A stretch of DNA of 64,000 nucleotides from Asaia bogorensis (GCA_945905835.1 CAMDQJ010000005.1:1-64000); one strand, 5' to 3'; numbered from the stretch's first letter, positions 41,860 to 50,806 are shown. Numbers and translations: made by a program. The notes: generated by a model from the letters alone, not told the origin.

Positions 41860-42614
41860 ACAGGCTCGCCGGCAAGACCGCCCTCATCACCGGCGCCTCC
41901 TCCGGCATCGGCCGCGCCATCGCCCGCAAGTTCCAGGCCGAGGGCGCGACGCTGCTGCTGATGGACATCACCGAAGCGGTGGTCGAGGGTGGCGAGCCCA
42001 CGCACAAGGTGTTGGATGTGCCCTTCTTCCAGGGCGACGTCTCGAACGAGAAAGACGTCGAGGAGGCAGTGCGCCGGGCCGCCCTGCCGACCGGCCGGCT
42101 CGACATCGTGGTCAACGACGCCGTCATCCGCAGCGGCAAGAAGCTCACCGACACTAGCCTCGAGGAATGGAACCGGGTGATGGAGGTGAACGTCACCGGC
42201 GTCTTCCTGGTGTGCCGCGCCGCCGTGCGCCGCATGCTGAGCCAGGAGATCCGCAACGAGGCGCGCGGGCGCATCGTCAACATCTCCTCGCAGCACGGCA
42301 TGATCTCCTCGCCCGAGGACTTTTCCTACGGCGTCTCGAAATCGGCCGTGGTTTACCTCACGCGCCAGATCGCCGCCGACTACGGCCGCGACAGCATCAT
42401 CTGCAACGCCGTGGCGCCGGGGAAAATCCTCACCGGCAAGGGTGGCCGGGCCGTCGAGCCGCGCTGGCTCGACTATTCACACGCCCGCACGCCTCTGCCG
42501 CGGCTCGGCCGCTCCGAGGATGTCGCCAACGCCGCGCTCTTCCTCGCCTCCGACGAGGCGACCTTCATCACCGGCGAGAACCTGATGGTCGACGGCGGCT
42601 GGATGGCGAGCTGA
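41856..42614 (+). CDS. SDR family oxidoreductase
   Basis: 252-aa short-chain dehydrogenase. TGASSGIGRAIARKFQAEGA, NDAV in place of NAG, catalytic Ser in NISSQHGMISSPEDFSYGVSK (Ser, Tyr and Lys present), and AVAPGKILTGKGG. C-terminus FITGENLMVDGGWMAS. Start ATG 41856 overlaps the previous stop (ATGA). It is the last gene of the co-directional catabolic run; the next gene is on the other strand. Confidence 0.88.
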   Translation: MNRLAGKTALITGASSGIGRAIARKFQAEGATLLLMDITEAVVEGGEPTHKVLDVPFFQGDVSNEKDVEEAVRRAALPTGRLDIVVNDAVIRSGKKLTDTSLEEWNRVMEVNVTGVFLVCRAAVRRMLSQEIRNEARGRIVNISSQHGMISSPEDFSYGVSKSAVVYLTRQIAADYGRDSIICNAVAPGKILTGKGGRAVEPRWLDYSHARTPLPRLGRSEDVANAALFLASDEATFITGENLMVDGGWMAS

Positions 42615-42640
42615 GAGCGTCAGGGACGGCGTTCGTGTGA

Positions 42641-43315
42641 CTAGCGCGCGAGGCAGTCGTTGTAGGGCTGGGTCCCGGCCGGCAGGCCGTAGGCGCTGCA
42701 GGCCTCGCGGAGCTGGGCCTGGAATTTTACCTCCGAGGCGCGATGCGCGGCCTCGGCTTCACGCACCGACATCTGGCGCGTGATCGCGCAGCTCGACTGT
42801 TCGCCCGCTGCGCCAGAGAAGCCGATGCAGTTCGTGACGGTGCCGTGGCTCCCGTGACGCTGCGGTACAACCTCGCCCTCCGGCACGTTGATGCTGTTGG
42901 CGGGAGGAGGCGTGATTGCGTGGCCGGACGGATCGACATGGGTGCCGGGCGGCACGACGTCGTCGCGCGGGCCCGCTACCCAGTGACCCTTGCCACCGAT
43001 ACGCCGGCCGTTGCGATCGATCAGGTAGCCGCCGGCATCGACGAGATGGCCGTTTTCGTCGTAGCGCATGCCGGGCTTGTCGAAGTGGCTGGCGTAGCCG
43101 CCCTCGGGCTGACGGGCGTCGGCCTCTTTCACGAGGCAGTTGCGATAGAGCGACGTGCCCGGCTGGAAGCCCTGTCCTGTGCAGACAGCGCGCAACTCCG
43201 CAGACCGGCCCTGGGAATGCGCCGACCCCGCAATCTGCGGACCAAACCCGCTTTCGTCGCAGCCCACCAGGGCAGCGCATGTGAAAGCAGCAACAACCAA
43301 TGTCTTACGGAGCAT
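42641..43315 (-). CDS. Lipoprotein with duplicated Cys motif, function unknown
   Basis: 224 aa. Lipobox ALVGC gives lipidation at Cys19. Two similar segments flank a charged middle: AVCTGQGFQPGTSLYRNCLVKEAD and EACSAYGLPAGTQPYNDCLAR at the C-terminus, each with a C-x14-C-like spacing. The middle (GMRYDENGHLVDAGGYLIDRNGRRIGGKGHW) looks repeat-like and hydrophilic. Start ATG 43315 has GGGGGAGGG upstream. No family is recognised; probably a cell-envelope lipoprotein. It is convergent with the SDR run and shares strand with the LysR gene. Confidence 0.65.
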   Translation of the reverse strand: MLRKTLVVAAFTCAALVGCDESGFGPQIAGSAHSQGRSAELRAVCTGQGFQPGTSLYRNCLVKEADARQPEGGYASHFDKPGMRYDENGHLVDAGGYLIDRNGRRIGGKGHWVAGPRDDVVPPGTHVDPSGHAITPPPANSINVPEGEVVPQRHGSHGTVTNCIGFSGAAGEQSSCAITRQMSVREAEAAHRASEVKFQAQLREACSAYGLPAGTQPYNDCLAR

Positions 43316-43384
43316 TTCTGCCCTCCCCCGTTGCAAATTGTCGTGTGGAGAGGGAACGCCGGTCGAGTACGATTGATTGCCGGC

Positions 43385-44299
43385 CTAACGGCCGTTACTT
43401 GGCCTCTTGCGGCGCGGCGGCCGGGCAGCGCCGGGTGCCAAAAGCCCACCCAGCACGGCGAGAAAAGCGCGCACGAGCCGTGCGTTCTGCCGCTCCTTCA
43501 GATAGACGACATGGGCGTAGGTGTAGATCTCGGCATCCACCACTGGCAGGGCGCGGATGCGCGGGTCGGGAATGAATTCCGCTTCCGACACGACGCCCAG
43601 CCCGATGCCCTTGGCCACCGCCTCGCGGATCGATTCGCGGCTGCCGATCTCCATGACGATGCGCGGCCGCACGCCGGCGCGCTCCAGCGCCTGCTCGAAG
43701 GCCCGCCGCGTCGTCGACCCCGCCTCGCGCACGATCATGGGCTGGCCTTCGAGGTCGCGCAGCCGGATGCTGCGACGGCGGGCAAAGGCATGGTCGGCGG
43801 GACAGAAGGCCACGACCCGATGGCGCCGGTAGGGAATGGCGACCAGCCTCGGATCGGGGTCGACATGCGCCAGCACCGCCACGTCGGTGCGGTAGTCCAG
43901 CAGGTCGGCCAGCGTCTGGCGCGAATTGCCGACCGCGACCGAGACGTAGAGCCCGGGGTGGCGCGCATTGAAGGCCGCCAGCATGTCGGTGACGTGGTAC
44001 GGCCCGACAGCGCCGACGCGCAGGTGGCCGGTCTTGAGCTCGCGTGTCTCGTTCAGGTAGTCGGCCGCCTCCTTCTCGTCGGCGCTGAGGCGGCGCGTGA
44101 TGTCCAAAAGGCCGCTGCCGCTTTCGGTCAGCTCGACGCGCCGGCCGCGGCGGCTGAACAGCTCGACGCCGAACTCGCGCTCCAGCGCCTTGACCTGCGT
44201 CGTCACCGTCGGCTGCGAGACGCCCAGCATCTTCGCCGCCGCGGTGAAGCTGCCGCCCTGGGCCACGGCATGGAAGGAACGGAGCTGGGTGTGTCTCAT
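43385..44299 (-). CDS. LysR family regulator, phosphonate-associated type
   Basis: 304-aa LysR. N-terminal wHTH LRSFHAVAQGGSFTAAAKMLGVSQPTVTTQVKALEREFGVELFSRRGRRVELT, then a periplasmic-binding-like effector domain (HLRVGAVGPYHVTDML, EGQPMIVREAGSTTRRAFEQ). The divergent neighbour is an iron ADH followed by phnDCE, which fits the aminoethylphosphonate-catabolism-associated LysR subfamily. Start MRHTQLRSF at 44299; the ORF-track extension is unlikely. The 107-bp divergent gap is AT-richer around 44330-44346 and would hold its binding sites; I see no clear LysR box. Confidence 0.86.
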   Translation of the reverse strand: MRHTQLRSFHAVAQGGSFTAAAKMLGVSQPTVTTQVKALEREFGVELFSRRGRRVELTESGSGLLDITRRLSADEKEAADYLNETRELKTGHLRVGAVGPYHVTDMLAAFNARHPGLYVSVAVGNSRQTLADLLDYRTDVAVLAHVDPDPRLVAIPYRRHRVVAFCPADHAFARRRSIRLRDLEGQPMIVREAGSTTRRAFEQALERAGVRPRIVMEIGSRESIREAVAKGIGLGVVSEAEFIPDPRIRALPVVDAEIYTYAHVVYLKERQNARLVRAFLAVLGGLLAPGAARPPRRKRPSNGR

Positions 44300-44406
44300 A
44301 TAGCTTTTCTCAATGGATGGCCGCAAAACTTTGAATTTGATTAATGTGAGAGCCGGCCGGAGGATTGTCCACAAAAGAGCAACATGAACGTGGGAGAGAG
44401 ACGCGG

Positions 44407-45519
44407 ATGTGGCGCTATCGCAATCCGGTCGATGTCAGGTTCGGCGCCGGCGCGTTCGATGGCCTGGGCAAGGTTCTGGCCGGACGCGCCTATTGCCTCG
44501 TCACCTATGACGACGCCAATGGCGGCGGCGTGTTCGCCAACCTCGCCCGCCGCGTCGAGGCGATGGCCGGGGCGCCGGCCGCATCGGTGCGCAACATCGG
44601 CCCCAACCCGGATTTCATCGGCCTCGCGGAGTCCTGCCGGCTTTACGCTGCAGCCAAAAAGCCGGTCGAGGCCATCGTGGCCCTGGGCGGCGGCTCGGTC
44701 ATGGACGCCGCCAAGGTTTTGGCCGCCGCCAACGGCGACTTCTCCCGCGTAAGACGCTTCCTCGAGACCGGCCAGGGCGGCGACGCACTTGCCCGCACGC
44801 CCATCATCGCCGTGCCGACCACCGCCGGTACCGGCAGCGAGGTCACGAGTTGGGCCACGGTGTGGGACACCGAGGCGATGAAGAAATACTCGCTCGCCCG
44901 CGATTCGCTCTATCCCGAGGCGGCGCTGGTCGACCCGACGCTGACCCTGGGCCTGCCGCGCGGCATCACCGTCAGCACCGGCCTCGATGCGTTGAGCCAC
45001 GCGCTGGAAAGCATCTGGAATGTGAACGCCAACCCCGTTTCCGCGGCCCTGGCCGAAACCGCCGCACGCGAGGTCATGGACGCGCTGCCGGCGCTGGCCA
45101 GCGAACTCGCCAACGAGGGCCTGCGCACCCGTCTCGCCCGCGCCAGCCTGTTCGCGGGCTTGGCCTTCTCCAACACCAAGACGGCGCTGGCGCATGCGCT
45201 GTCCTATCACCTCACCCTGCATTTCGGCGTGCCGCACGGCATCGCCTGCTCCTTCAGCCTGCCGATGGTGATGCGCAGCGTCATGGGCTGCGATGCGACC
45301 TGCGACGCGAGCCTGCGCCGCATCTTCGGGCCCGATCTGGTGGCGGGCGCGATGCGTCTGGAAAAGCTGCTCGAGACGCTGGGCGTCTCCTCGCGCGCCA
45401 CCGACCACGGCATCAAGGCAACCGACTGGTCGCAGCTGATCGACGACGCGCTGGCCGGCGAGCGCGGCAAGAATTTCATCGGACGGCGGGAAAGCCTCGT
45501 CGCCGAACTGGCTGCATAA
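44407..45519 (+). CDS. Iron-containing alcohol dehydrogenase (phosphonate-associated)
   Basis: 370-aa group III alcohol dehydrogenase. NAD-binding GGGSVMDAAKVLAAANG (~97-113), APTTAGTGSEVTSW-like VPTTAGTGSEV, and metal histidines in STGLDALSHALESIW and HALSYHLTLHFGVPHGIACSF. In phosphonate clusters such ADHs are thought to reduce phosphonoacetaldehyde or a related aldehyde. Start MWRYRNPVDV at 44407 follows GGGAGAGAG. It starts the phnDCE operon and is divergent from the LysR gene. The position in the operon is the main basis for the phosphonate link. Confidence 0.87.
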   Translation: MWRYRNPVDVRFGAGAFDGLGKVLAGRAYCLVTYDDANGGGVFANLARRVEAMAGAPAASVRNIGPNPDFIGLAESCRLYAAAKKPVEAIVALGGGSVMDAAKVLAAANGDFSRVRRFLETGQGGDALARTPIIAVPTTAGTGSEVTSWATVWDTEAMKKYSLARDSLYPEAALVDPTLTLGLPRGITVSTGLDALSHALESIWNVNANPVSAALAETAAREVMDALPALASELANEGLRTRLARASLFAGLAFSNTKTALAHALSYHLTLHFGVPHGIACSFSLPMVMRSVMGCDATCDASLRRIFGPDLVAGAMRLEKLLETLGVSSRATDHGIKATDWSQLIDDALAGERGKNFIGRRESLVAELAA

Positions 45520-45539
45520 AGAGAAAACGGGAGAGAAAC

Positions 45540-46406
45540 ATGATCACACGTCGCACACTCGCAGCCCTCGCCGCCGGCGCCACGCTGGCCGCTCCGTCGA
45601 TCGTCCGCGCCCAGGCAACGGTTCTGAGGGTTGGCCTGATCCCATCCGAAGATTCGCGCGCCATGCTGGCGCAGAGCAAGGACATCCTCGACGCCGTCGA
45701 GAAGAACTCCGGCCTCAAGGTCCAGGGCTTCGTCGCCACCGACTACAACGGCGTCATCGAGGCATTGCGCTCCAAGCACCTCGACATCGCCTATCTCGGA
45801 CCGTTCTCCTACGTGCTCGCCACCACCGTCACGCCGGTCGAGGCCTTCGTCATCGCCGAGACCGCCAAGTCGGGCCGCACCTTCTATCACAGCCAGATCA
45901 TCGCCCTGAAGACGAGCGGCATCACCGACCTCAACGGGCTCAAGGGCAAGAACTTCGCCTTCGTCGACCCGGCCTCGACCTCGGGCTACGCCTTCCCGCT
46001 GGCAGGCCTGATCAAGGCCGGCATCGATCCCAAGCGCGACTTCAAGACGGTGCTCTTCACCGGAGCGCACGACGCCAACGCCCTGGCCGTCGCCAACGGC
46101 AAGGTCGACGCCGCCACCATCGCCGACCGCATCCTCGATGCCGCCATCGCCAAGGGCCACATCAAGGCCGAGGCCATCCAGGTGGTGTGGCGGTCCGCGC
46201 CGATCCCCGAATCCCCCATGGTCTGGCGCAAGGACCTGGCGCCCGAGCTCAAGACCAAGGTCAAGGCGGCGTTCCTCGCCATCAAGGACATGAACTGGTC
46301 CGACCAGGGCAAGCTGAACGGCTTCAAGGAAACTAACGACGCCGCCTACGACGTCGTGCGCGAGACCGCCAAGCTCGCCAATATCGACCTCAAGAAGCAG
46401 AAGTAG
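45540..46406 (+). CDS. phnD: Phosphate/phosphite/phosphonate ABC transporter substrate-binding protein
   Basis: 288-aa periplasmic PhnD-type protein. RR-type leader MITRRTLAALAAGATLAAPSIVRAQ; then VLRVGLIPSEDSRAMLAQ, ATDYNGVIEALRSKHLDIAYLGPFSYVL, LKGKNFAFVDPASTSGYAFP and LFTGAHDANALAVANGKVD, all hallmarks of phosphonate binding proteins. Ligand-binding Ser/Thr in DPASTSGY. GGGAGAG precedes ATG 45540; the ORF-track start at 44850 lies within the ADH gene. phnC follows 6 bases after the stop. Confidence 0.92.
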   Translation: MITRRTLAALAAGATLAAPSIVRAQATVLRVGLIPSEDSRAMLAQSKDILDAVEKNSGLKVQGFVATDYNGVIEALRSKHLDIAYLGPFSYVLATTVTPVEAFVIAETAKSGRTFYHSQIIALKTSGITDLNGLKGKNFAFVDPASTSGYAFPLAGLIKAGIDPKRDFKTVLFTGAHDANALAVANGKVDAATIADRILDAAIAKGHIKAEAIQVVWRSAPIPESPMVWRKDLAPELKTKVKAAFLAIKDMNWSDQGKLNGFKETNDAAYDVVRETAKLANIDLKKQK

Positions 46407-46412
46407 ACGCCG

Positions 46413-47240
46413 ATGATTGAAATCAAAGGGCTGGCGAAGAGGTACGGCGACCACGAGGCGCTGAAGAACGTCAGCCTCTCGATCTGGCCCGGCGAGTTCG
46501 TCGTCGTGCTGGGCCCCTCGGGCGCCGGCAAGTCGACTCTCCTGCGCTGCATCAACCGGCTGACCGCGCCCAGCGGCGGCGAGATCGTGGTCGACGGCTC
46601 GCCGTTCTCGTCGAGCGCGCGCGACCTGCGCCTGCTCCGGCGCAACGTCGCCATGATCTTCCAGCAGCACAATCTGGTGAAGCGCCTCTCGGTGCTGAAG
46701 AACGTGCTGGTCGGCCGCATGGCCGATCTCTCGCCGATCCTGAGCTCGCTGCAGCTCTTCCCCGAGGCCGATGTGCGGATCGCGCTGCATTGCCTCGAGC
46801 AGGTGGCGATGAGCCACAAGGCCAAGAGCCGCGCCGATGCGCTGTCGGGCGGCGAGCAGCAGCGCGTCGGCATCGCCCGCGCGCTCGCCCAGCAGCCGAA
46901 GTTCATGCTGGCCGACGAGCCGGTGGCGAGCCTCGATCCCAAGACCTCGCGCACCGTGCTCACCTACCTCAAGAAGAGCTGCAAGGAATCTAACATCGCG
47001 GTGCTCTGCAACCTGCACCAGATCGACTACGCCCTGGAATTCGGCGAGCGCATCGTCGGCCTCTCGGCCGGCGAGGTCGTCTATGACGGCCCGCCCGCCG
47101 GCGTCTCGGGCGACATCATCCGCCAGATCTATCCCGGCCTCGACGATCCCAACGTGCTCGACGCCGCCCAACGCCTGACCGAGCGCCGCCGCACGGCTGC
47201 CGAGGCTGTCATCGCCGCCGCCGCCGAAGAGAGGGCCTAG
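46413..47240 (+). CDS. phnC: Phosphonate ABC transporter ATP-binding protein
   Basis: 275-aa ATPase that energises phosphonate import. Walker A VVLGPSGAGKSTLLRC (~34), Q-loop IFQQHNLVKRL, signature LSGGEQQRVGIARALAQ, Walker B FMLADEPVASLDPKTS and H-loop CNLHQ. The C-terminal extension of ~30 residues (VLDAAQRLTERRRTAAEAVIAAAAEERA) is Ala/Arg-rich and longer than usual. It sits between phnD and phnE with 3-6 base gaps, forming a complete importer. Confidence 0.93.
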   Translation: MIEIKGLAKRYGDHEALKNVSLSIWPGEFVVVLGPSGAGKSTLLRCINRLTAPSGGEIVVDGSPFSSSARDLRLLRRNVAMIFQQHNLVKRLSVLKNVLVGRMADLSPILSSLQLFPEADVRIALHCLEQVAMSHKAKSRADALSGGEQQRVGIARALAQQPKFMLADEPVASLDPKTSRTVLTYLKKSCKESNIAVLCNLHQIDYALEFGERIVGLSAGEVVYDGPPAGVSGDIIRQIYPGLDDPNVLDAAQRLTERRRTAAEAVIAAAAEERA

Positions 47241-47243
47241 GCC

Positions 47244-48038
47244 ATGTCCCTGCAATTCGTCGTCACCAAGCCGCGCGGCCCGCTCGGCTGGTGGATCATG
47301 GTCCCCATCCTCGGCATCACCATCACCGTCCTGGCATGGTCGGCTGCCGGCACCAATCTCAGCCTCACCGGCCTGATAGACGGCTTGCCGTGGATCGGCG
47401 ACTTTTTAGGCCGCATGCTGCCACCCAACTTCGCCTTCATGGCCAAGCTGGTGAAGCCCGCCATCGAAACGGTGCAGATCGCGCTGTGGGGCACACTGTT
47501 CGGCATCGTGCTGGCCCTGCCCGTCTGCTTCTTCGCCGCCCGCAACCTCACGCCGAATAGCGTGGTGTTCCACGGCCTGCGCCAGGTGCTGAACGTGATG
47601 CGCGGCATCAACGAGATCATCCTGGCGCTGATCTTCGTCGCCGCCGTGGGCCTCGGCCCGTTCGCCGGCGTGCTCGCCATCGCCTTCCATGGCGCCGGCA
47701 TGCTGGGAAAATTCTTTGCCGAAGCCATCGAGGAGATCGACGAGGGCCCGCTCGATGCGCTGCGCGCCGCCGGCGCTGGCACGCTGCAGCGCATCGTCTT
47801 CGGCGTGCTGCCGCAGGTCCTGCCGGCCTGGATCGGCGTCGTGCTCTACCGCTTCGAGACCAACATCCGCGTCTCGACCGTGCTCGGCATGGTCGGTGCC
47901 GGCGGCATCGGCTTCGAACTGATCAGCAGCATGAAGCTCTTCGCCTACGAGGACACCGCGGCCTGCGTGATCGTGATCCTGGTCCTGGTGCTCGCCGCCG
48001 ACCTGATGTCGTCGAAGCTGCGGGCGATGATCAGGTAG
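47244..48038 (+). CDS. phnE: Phosphonate ABC transporter permease
   Basis: 264-aa inner-membrane permease with ~6 helices. EAA loop near AIEEIDEGPLDALRAAGAGTLQRIVFGVLPQVLPAWIG contacts PhnC. N-terminal helix TKPRGPLGWWIMVPILGITITVLAWS and ALPVCFFAARNLTPNSVVFHGLRQVLNVMRGINEIILALIF are typical PhnE. It completes the phnDCE importer. No C-P lyase (phnGHIJKLM), phnX or phnA follows in the window, so breakdown genes must lie elsewhere. Confidence 0.92.
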   Translation: MSLQFVVTKPRGPLGWWIMVPILGITITVLAWSAAGTNLSLTGLIDGLPWIGDFLGRMLPPNFAFMAKLVKPAIETVQIALWGTLFGIVLALPVCFFAARNLTPNSVVFHGLRQVLNVMRGINEIILALIFVAAVGLGPFAGVLAIAFHGAGMLGKFFAEAIEEIDEGPLDALRAAGAGTLQRIVFGVLPQVLPAWIGVVLYRFETNIRVSTVLGMVGAGGIGFELISSMKLFAYEDTAACVIVILVLVLAADLMSSKLRAMIR

Positions 48039-48039
48039 G

Positions 48040-49032
48040 CTACTTCAACAGTTCACCCGCATTGGCCAGCGCCCAGGCGTCGACCAGCACGTTGTTGTTG
48101 GCCTTCAGCGCCGCAAGATGCGGCTCGCGCACGACCCGGCGCCAGGTCTCCGGCGGATCGAGGTCGCCGCGCACCGTCAGCCCGTATTGCGAGGGCGAGC
48201 GGCCGAGCTTGGGCAGAGCGTTCCAGAACATGTCGCGCGTCGTGGCCGAAACCTGCGCCGGCGAACCGCCGGGCCATTCCTTGGGCGAGGCGATCTTGAA
48301 GCATTCCGCCAGCTCGCCGTCGTTCACGACCTTGTCGGTCTTGCCGTCGGGCGTCTCGGTCAGCGCGAAATAGCCGATCGACGGCAGGCCCGGCCGCTCG
48401 CGCAGCACGGCAACGCCGTCGCGATGGCAGACCACGCCGCCGCGCGCCTGGTCCTGCACGATGGCGCCCGCGACGACGAACTGGCCGCCCGAGCTCTGGC
48501 GAATGCCGAGCCGCTGCTTCTTGTCCTCGGCCGCCGCCATCGGCAGGCCCCAATAGACGCCGCGCACGCACTGGTCGAACTTGGTGGGCGAGGCGCTGTT
48601 CACCTGGATCGCGGTGTGGCAGGCGCTCGACATCCAGCTCGCGAGCTGCGCCGGCGTCGGATTGAGCGTCACGACCTCGACCGTATAGGCGACCTCGGGC
48701 GTGGTGCCGGCAACGCGCGCGTTGTATTGGCAGAAGCGGAAGGGCGTGCCGGCCGGGTATTGCTTCATCCACACCCATTCCGACGGATGATGCGAGAAGG
48801 TGCGCTTCCACGGCGCCGTCCAGTTGGCCTCCTGGCCGACCGTGACCGTGCCGCAGGTGGCGGACGGCGAGGCCTGCGGCGACAGCACCGCGCGCTTCAT
48901 CATGTCGTCGATCTGGCCGCGCACTTCGGCGGGAATGTCGGAGGCCGCGAGCTGCTGGGCTGCGGCGGGACCGCCGAACAGGGCCGCCAGCGCGAGCGCG
49001 GGCAGAAGTCGTCGAACGCGAAAGAGGGTCAT
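48040..49032 (-). CDS. Secreted hypothetical protein
   Basis: 330 aa. Signal peptide MTLFRVRRLLPALALAALFGGPAAAQ; remainder is soluble with paired Cys (SATCGTVTV, FRFCQYNAR, SSACHTAIQ, KFDQCVRGVY, VVCHRDGV, AECFKIA) that may form disulfides. No family recognised. Its mature segment has blocks such as PSEWVWMKQYPAGTPFRFCQYNARVAG and LTETPDGKTDKVVNDGELAECF. The stop lies 2 bases after the convergent phnE stop. Alternatives: a periplasmic hydrolase of unknown class or a host-specific protein. Confidence 0.6.
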   Translation of the reverse strand: MTLFRVRRLLPALALAALFGGPAAAQQLAASDIPAEVRGQIDDMMKRAVLSPQASPSATCGTVTVGQEANWTAPWKRTFSHHPSEWVWMKQYPAGTPFRFCQYNARVAGTTPEVAYTVEVVTLNPTPAQLASWMSSACHTAIQVNSASPTKFDQCVRGVYWGLPMAAAEDKKQRLGIRQSSGGQFVVAGAIVQDQARGGVVCHRDGVAVLRERPGLPSIGYFALTETPDGKTDKVVNDGELAECFKIASPKEWPGGSPAQVSATTRDMFWNALPKLGRSPSQYGLTVRGDLDPPETWRRVVREPHLAALKANNNVLVDAWALANAGELLK

Positions 49033-49149
49033 GGAGGCTCCGGGCGGACAACGCCGCTACGGGGCATAACGCCAGGAGCTTGTCCGGGTTGCCCGGTTCG
49101 ACCTCGGCAGGGACTGCAGCGGTATCATAGTACCGCATAGGGGGTCGGT

Positions 49150-49206
49150 CGGGAAATCGGGAAAAATGGCCTTAAATGCCGGTGGATCCACATTACCCGT
49201 TTCCCG
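49150..49206. terminator. Imperfect inverted repeat in the 49033-49231 intergenic stretch
   Basis: CGGGAAATCGGG (49150-49161) and CCCGTTTCCCG (49196-49206) are reverse complements except for one deleted base, with a 34-base spacer. The 199-bp stretch otherwise shows no ORF worth calling. The hairpin lies just beyond the end of the 49232-49573 gene (minus strand) and could end that transcript, or act in the leader of the 48040-49032 gene. No U tract is seen, so its role is open. Confidence 0.3.
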
Positions 49207-49231
49207 ATGCATCAGGAAAAGTCGGAAAACC

Positions 49232-49573
49232 CTAGGATCGGTGGGAAATACAGGATTGCGTCCAGCGCTCGCCGGCGTCGTTCTCGCGGGTGAAGACGTT
49301 GCTCTGGTGGTCGAGCGTGAAGCGGTCCCAGTCGACACGGCTGCCGCGCACCGCCATGGCCCTGGAGTCGGTGACGGTCATCACCAGCTTCTGCTGCTCC
49401 GATGGCCGCAGGATCTTGCCCGCCTTGTCGATCACGTCGACGGTCATGCGGTTGCCCGGGTAGTCGATCGTCAACAGGTGCTCGCCGCAGCGCAGTTGCG
49501 CCGGCTGCTGGGCGGCGGCAGCCGTGGCGACGAGCGCAAGCATGGCTGCCGCTCCCGCTTGCCGCAGTGTCAC
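49232..49573 (-). CDS. Small secreted hypothetical protein
   Basis: 113 aa with a signal peptide (MTLRQAGAAAMLALVATAAAAQ). The mature part has one Cys pair (LRCGEHLL and TQSCISHRS) and a beta-rich pattern LLTIDYPGNRMTVDVIDKAGKILR, LVMTVTDSRAMAV, WDRFTLDHQSNVF. Its start overlaps the stop of the CaiB-type gene (ATGA), so they are co-translated. Function unknown; the size and Cys pair suggest a small periplasmic domain, loosely like lysozyme-inhibitor folds. Confidence 0.55.
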   Translation of the reverse strand: MTLRQAGAAAMLALVATAAAAQQPAQLRCGEHLLTIDYPGNRMTVDVIDKAGKILRPSEQQKLVMTVTDSRAMAVRGSRVDWDRFTLDHQSNVFTRENDAGERWTQSCISHRS

Positions 49574-50775
49574 GCCACGACCTTGTCGTCGTGCAGCCTC
49601 GCGATCTCATGCGCCGGCAGGCCCAAGATGCCCGACAGGATCTCGTCGGTGTGCTGGCCGAGGGTCGGCGCGATGGTCGGCGGCTGGCGCGGCACGGCGC
49701 CGAACTGCAGCGGCGAGCCCGCGACGGGATAGCTGCCGATGCCGGGCTGCTCGAGGACCGTGAACAGCGGATTGTCGAGCACGGCGTCCTTGTCCGACAG
49801 CAGCTCGCGGAAGGTCTGGTAGGGCGCCCACAGCGCGCCGGCCTTCTTCAGGGTGACACCGATCTCCTCGGCGGTCTGCGCCGCCACCCACGGCTCGATC
49901 ACGGCGCAAAGCTCGGCGCGCGCGATCCAGCGGCCGGCATCGGTCTTGAGGTCGACGCCCTTCTCCCTGGCGATTTTGGCGAAGGCGTCGGAGAAGCTAC
50001 CGGCCGCAGCCAATGCATCGAGGTGGCGGTCGGAGAAGACGCAGATCATGACGAAGCGGCCGTCCTTCGTTTTGAAGTCGCGGCCGAAGGTACCGAAGAT
50101 CTCGTTGCCGTAGCGCGGCCGGTCGGTCTTGTTGACCGCGGCCTCACCCAGAAGGCCGAGCGCCGAGGTGACGGAAAGAGCCATGTCCTGCAGCGGCAGC
50201 ACGATCTTCTGGCCGTGGCCCGTCAGGCGACGGTGGCGCTCGGCGGCGAGAAGCGCGAGTGCGCCGGCATAGGCGGTCGCGAGGTCCCAGGGTGGCGCCA
50301 CGGCATTGACCGGGCCGTGGTGGCCGGCCGGGCCGGTGACCAGGGGAAAGCCGGTGCGGGCGCCGACCGTGTAGTCGACATGCGCCGAGCCGTCGCGGGC
50401 ACCGACGATATTGAGCGCGATCAGGTCGGCGCGCTTCTTCGCCAGCTCCTCGTAGGAGAGCCAGCCGCGCGCCGGCATGTTGGTGGTGAAGATGCCGGCG
50501 TTCTCGCCGGGCGCCGTAATCAGCGCCGTCAGCAGCTCGCGGCCCTTGGGGCTGCGCAGGTCGACGGCGATAGAGCGCTTGCCCTTGTTGAGGCCCGCCC
50601 AATAGATCGAACGGCCCTCTTTCGTGATCGGCCAGCGGTCGTTGTCGAGGCCGCCCTGGATGTCGTCGAAGCGGATCACGTCGGCGCCCATCTGTGCGAG
50701 CGTCATGCCGCCCAGGGGCGCGGCAATGAAGGCCGAGCCCTCGACGATGCGAAGGCCGGCAAGAATGCCAGTCAT
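49570..50775 (-). CDS. CaiB/BaiF family CoA-transferase
   Basis: 401-aa type III CoA-transferase or AMACR-like protein. MTGILAGLRIVEGSAFIAAPLGGMTLAQMGADVIRFD, GLNKGKRSIAVDLRSPKGRELL, and a candidate catalytic Asp in NAVAPPWDLATAYAGALALLAAERH. C-terminal FSDAFAKIAREKGVDL and GQHTDEIL are family-typical. ATG 50775 follows GGGAAA; the ORF-track form is longer. Upstream on the same strand is an OYE-family reductase gene (31-base gap). Substrate unknown. Confidence 0.86.
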   Translation of the reverse strand: MTGILAGLRIVEGSAFIAAPLGGMTLAQMGADVIRFDDIQGGLDNDRWPITKEGRSIYWAGLNKGKRSIAVDLRSPKGRELLTALITAPGENAGIFTTNMPARGWLSYEELAKKRADLIALNIVGARDGSAHVDYTVGARTGFPLVTGPAGHHGPVNAVAPPWDLATAYAGALALLAAERHRRLTGHGQKIVLPLQDMALSVTSALGLLGEAAVNKTDRPRYGNEIFGTFGRDFKTKDGRFVMICVFSDRHLDALAAAGSFSDAFAKIAREKGVDLKTDAGRWIARAELCAVIEPWVAAQTAEEIGVTLKKAGALWAPYQTFRELLSDKDAVLDNPLFTVLEQPGIGSYPVAGSPLQFGAVPRQPPTIAPTLGQHTDEILSGILGLPAHEIARLHDDKVVA

Positions 50776-50806
50776 GTTGCGTTTCCCGTTGTTTGTCTTC
50801 TTGGCT

